6,234 nucleotides of DNA, taken from assembly GCA_044350895.1 (NCBI GenBank), contig JBILGT010000037.1:1-6234 (forward strand), in the 5' to 3' direction. Below the pieces are notes generated by a model. That model made no database searches. It was given only the letters and a program-made list of their open reading frames with translations, and was not told where the DNA came from. The position numbers were made by a program, and so were the translations under genes. The DNA is from OMIS01 sp044350895. GTDB lineage: Bacteria; Patescibacteriota; Microgenomatia; UBA1400; PJMF01. Below, piece by piece: positions 5,600-6,234 of the stretch; position 1 is the first letter of the stretch, and each line of letters opens with the position of its first letter.

Positions 5600-5665
5600 C
5601 CAAGGTGGTTCCCGCAGGGCGGGATCGAAAAACACGAGATTGAGGTTCGACCCCTCAGCTTGGCA
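5590..5665 (+). pseudogene. Defective tRNA-Phe copy C (pseudo-tRNA with GC hairpin)
   Basis: It is 76 nt long with both acceptor strands (GCCAAGC/GCTTGGC) and the T-arm of tRNA-Phe intact. Its 5' 46 nt equal copy A; its 3' part, from GAAAAACAC through the acceptor and CA (5627-5667), equals tRNA-Phe 5308-5348 over 41 nt. In between, 15 nt of tRNA-Phe (CACGGCGCGTGTCTG) are replaced by 18 nt (TCCCGCAGGGCGGGATCG). This removes the 5' half of the anticodon stem and U33, so ACACG has no partner and no normal anticodon loop can form. RNA-processing enzymes that read the acceptor and T-arm might still recognise it. It supplies the stop codon of the GIY-YIG gene. Confidence 0.82.
5610..5624 (+). repeat. 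GC-rich hairpin in copy C
   Basis: TCCCGC, AGG, GCGGGA, identical to 5226-5240. It sits where the D-arm 3' strand and anticodon-stem 5' strand would be in a tRNA. Confidence 0.8.
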
Positions 5666-5677
5666 CAATTGTTGAAA

Positions 5678-5833
5678 TTACTTGCCTAATACTGAGCGAA
5701 ACATTTCCTGTATGAACTTAACAAGTTCATTGACTGCTATAGCAGCATATTTAAAGAAAAGTTTTATACCTGAGTCAGTTGCATTGGTTGCTGACCGTTT
5801 AAATTCTGAACTTTGGATGAATTCTTGTAGCAT
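5678..5833 (-). CDS. Small hypothetical protein with hydrophobic C-terminal helix (51 aa)
   Basis: Minus-strand frame from ATG 5833 to TAA 5678-5680. The product begins MLQEFIQSSEFKRSATNA, continues TDSGIKLFFKYAAIAVN, and ends ELVKFIQEMFRSVLGK. The first half is polar; the second half is an amphipathic to hydrophobic helix (FFKYAAIAVNELVKFI) ending in basic residues, suggesting peripheral membrane association or a short helical adaptor. No family is recognised. Support comes from the protein-like composition and from the upstream signal: TATACT sits 7 nt before the ATG, which would put the transcription start at or next to the AUG, and there is no Shine-Dalgarno. The overlapping plus-strand frame has poor composition and no domain. 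The stop is 12 nt from pseudo-tRNA copy C. Confidence 0.6.
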   Translation of the reverse strand: MLQEFIQSSEFKRSATNATDSGIKLFFKYAAIAVNELVKFIQEMFRSVLGK

Positions 5834-5840
5834 AGGCGTA

Positions 5841-5870
5841 AGTATACCGCACTTTTTTTATACATGTTCA
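5841..5870 (-). promoter_or_regulatory. Candidate promoter of the 51-aa gene, implying a leaderless mRNA
   Basis: On the minus strand, -10 TATACT (5841-5846) and a weak -35 TGAACA (5865-5870, 4 of 6, 18-bp spacer). The -10 is 7 nt from ATG 5833. The -35 overlaps that of the divergent tRNA-Gly promoter. Confidence 0.45.
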
Positions 5871-5884
5871 CAATCTCGCACTTT
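5848..5884. repeat. CGCACTTT direct repeat in the divergent promoter region
   Basis: CGCACTTT occurs at 5848-5855 and 5877-5884, 29 bp apart. One copy is in the tRNA-Gly promoter spacer, the other next to the minus-strand -10. It could be a regulator site or chance. Confidence 0.3.
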
Positions 5885-5895
5885 CTGTGTACAAT
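5867..5895 (+). promoter_or_regulatory. Promoter of tRNA-Gly
   Basis: TTCACA (5867-5872, 5 of 6), 17-bp spacer, TACAAT (5890-5895, 5 of 6). This is the best sigma-70-type promoter in the window. The start site would be near 5902, about 29 nt before the tRNA. Confidence 0.7.
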
Positions 5896-5907
5896 ACCTC
5901 ATGTAGT

Positions 5908-5922
5908 TTGGGATATTCCCAA
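5908..5922 (+). other. Hairpin in the tRNA-Gly leader
   Basis: TTGGGA, TAT, TCCCAA: a 6-bp stem between the predicted transcription start and the tRNA 5' end. It could be a processing or regulatory element of the leader. Confidence 0.4.
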
Positions 5923-5930
5923 CGCCACAT

Positions 5931-6003
5931 GCGGAAATAGCTCAGTTGGTAGAGCGTCTCCTTGCCAAGGAGAAGGTCGCGGGTTCGAGTCCCGTTTTCC
6001 GCT
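5931..6003 (+). tRNA. tRNA-Gly (anticodon GCC)
   Basis: A complete 73-nt cloverleaf: acceptor GCGGAAA/TTTCCGC, D-stem GCTC/GAGC, anticodon stem TCTCC/GGAGA with loop TTGCCAA (anticodon GCC at 5964-5966), variable loop AGGTC, T-stem GCGGG/CCCGT with TTCGAGT loop, discriminator T6003 as usual for bacterial tRNA-Gly. CCA is not encoded. It has its own promoter. Confidence 0.97.
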
Positions 6004-6007
6004 CAGA

Positions 6008-6014
6008 TTTTTTT
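6008..6014 (+). terminator. T7 tract after tRNA-Gly
   Basis: Seven Ts begin 5 nt after the discriminator base, as behind tRNA-Val. With the tRNA acceptor/T-arm as stem this is a probable terminator. Confidence 0.5.
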
Positions 6015-6039
6015 CCAGATATTCATCCCCCACTCTTTC

Positions 6040-6082
6040 TTGCTAATTCGCCTTGACTACCTATAATAGATTTTAATTATAG
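6040..6082 (+). promoter_or_regulatory. Promoter and inverted repeat before the last gene
   Basis: TTGCTA (6040-6045, 4 of 6), 16-bp spacer, TATAAT (6062-6067). The -10 lies in one arm of the inverted repeat CTATAAT (6061-6067) / ATTATAG (6076-6082), 7-bp arms with an 8-nt gap, a possible operator. An alternative is TTGACT (6053-6058) with TATAGA (6078-6083) at 19 bp, which would give a leaderless transcript. Confidence 0.5.
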
Positions 6083-6090
6083 AGATACTT

Positions 6091-6234
6091 ATGGCACTAA
6101 TTATTGATTCCAGAACACCAAATTCACCAGAAATTACAGATCTACCACGCGCTGAAAGAGTTGGCACACGTCCACTCACATTTGTTATGTTTTTAATTGT
6201 TACGTCAGTTTTCTTGTATGGAATTACCTCACTT
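6091..6234 (+). CDS. N-terminus of an unrecognised membrane protein (3' end outside window)
   Basis: ATG 6091 opens a frame that continues to the window end (48 codons). The first 28 residues are polar (MALIIDSRTPNSPEITDL, then PRAERVGTRP). A hydrophobic segment begins at about residue 29 (LTFVMFLIVTSVFLYGITSL) and reads as a first transmembrane helix or an uncleaved signal anchor with a short cytosolic N-terminus. A promoter is well placed upstream. There is only a weak AGAG in place of a Shine-Dalgarno, like most genes here. The family cannot be named from this fragment. Confidence 0.75.
   Translation, partial: MALIIDSRTPNSPEITDLPRAERVGTRPLTFVMFLIVTSVFLYGITSL

Noticed and set aside
5308..5627. 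Integrative element attL/attR pair at tRNA-Phe
   Set aside because: The unit between the crossover points would be only 319 bp and holds no integrase; tandem duplication or gene conversion explains it more simply.
5206..5665. CRISPR array
   Set aside because: The three repeats are tRNA-derived, of unequal structure and spacing (68 and 316 nt), and one interval is a nuclease gene.
5682..5906. Plus-strand 74-codon open frame
   Set aside because: Non-ATG start, Ser/Cys-rich random composition, and it lies antisense to the better 51-residue minus-strand gene and over the divergent promoters.
5864..6046. Plus-strand 60-codon open frame across tRNA-Gly
   Set aside because: It reads through the tRNA itself (NSSVGRASPCQGEGRGFESR is the familiar spurious translation of a tRNA gene); the cloverleaf is perfect.

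Overview
The window looks like a piece of a small-genome Candidate Phyla Radiation (Patescibacteria) bacterium. This is inferred from gene style, not from a marker gene. It has a tandem fibronectin-III (FN3) surface protein, a very large fused ATPase-permease, a stand-alone receiver protein, a tRNA-linked GIY-YIG nuclease, almost no Shine-Dalgarno sequences, and tRNAs without an encoded CCA. The standard bacterial code fits every frame.

Region 1 (1-4192, plus strand) is a tight run of three genes: the C-terminal part of an FN3-repeat protein, then, 2 nt later, a 948-residue MacB/FtsX-type transporter with its own ATPase domain and a probable bacterial SH3 domain in its extracellular part, then 30 nt later a receiver-only response regulator that seems to lack helix alpha4. 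A plausible reading is an envelope-acting mechanotransmission or export machine with an extracellular partner; the regulator's link to it rests only on position.

Region 2 (about 4193-5097, minus strand) is decaying accessory DNA. It holds a small uncharacterised helical protein, a phospholipase-D-like nuclease gene that lost its HKD centre through an internal deletion plus frameshift, and a 49-codon C-terminal gene remnant that runs up to the first base of a tRNA-Val gene without any start codon.

Region 3 (5098-6014) is a tRNA cluster: tRNA-Val(UAC), tRNA-Phe(GAA) and tRNA-Gly(GCC). The tRNA-Phe is flanked by two defective relatives, both carrying the same GC-rich hairpin in place of the D-loop/anticodon region. 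A GIY-YIG nuclease gene is fitted between the real tRNA-Phe and the downstream defective copy: it starts 2 nt after the tRNA discriminator base and takes its stop codon from the acceptor arm of the defective copy. This is the most unusual arrangement in the window. A 51-residue minus-strand gene and tRNA-Gly diverge from overlapping promoters.

Region 4 (6015-6234) holds a promoter and the first 48 codons of an unrecognised membrane protein.
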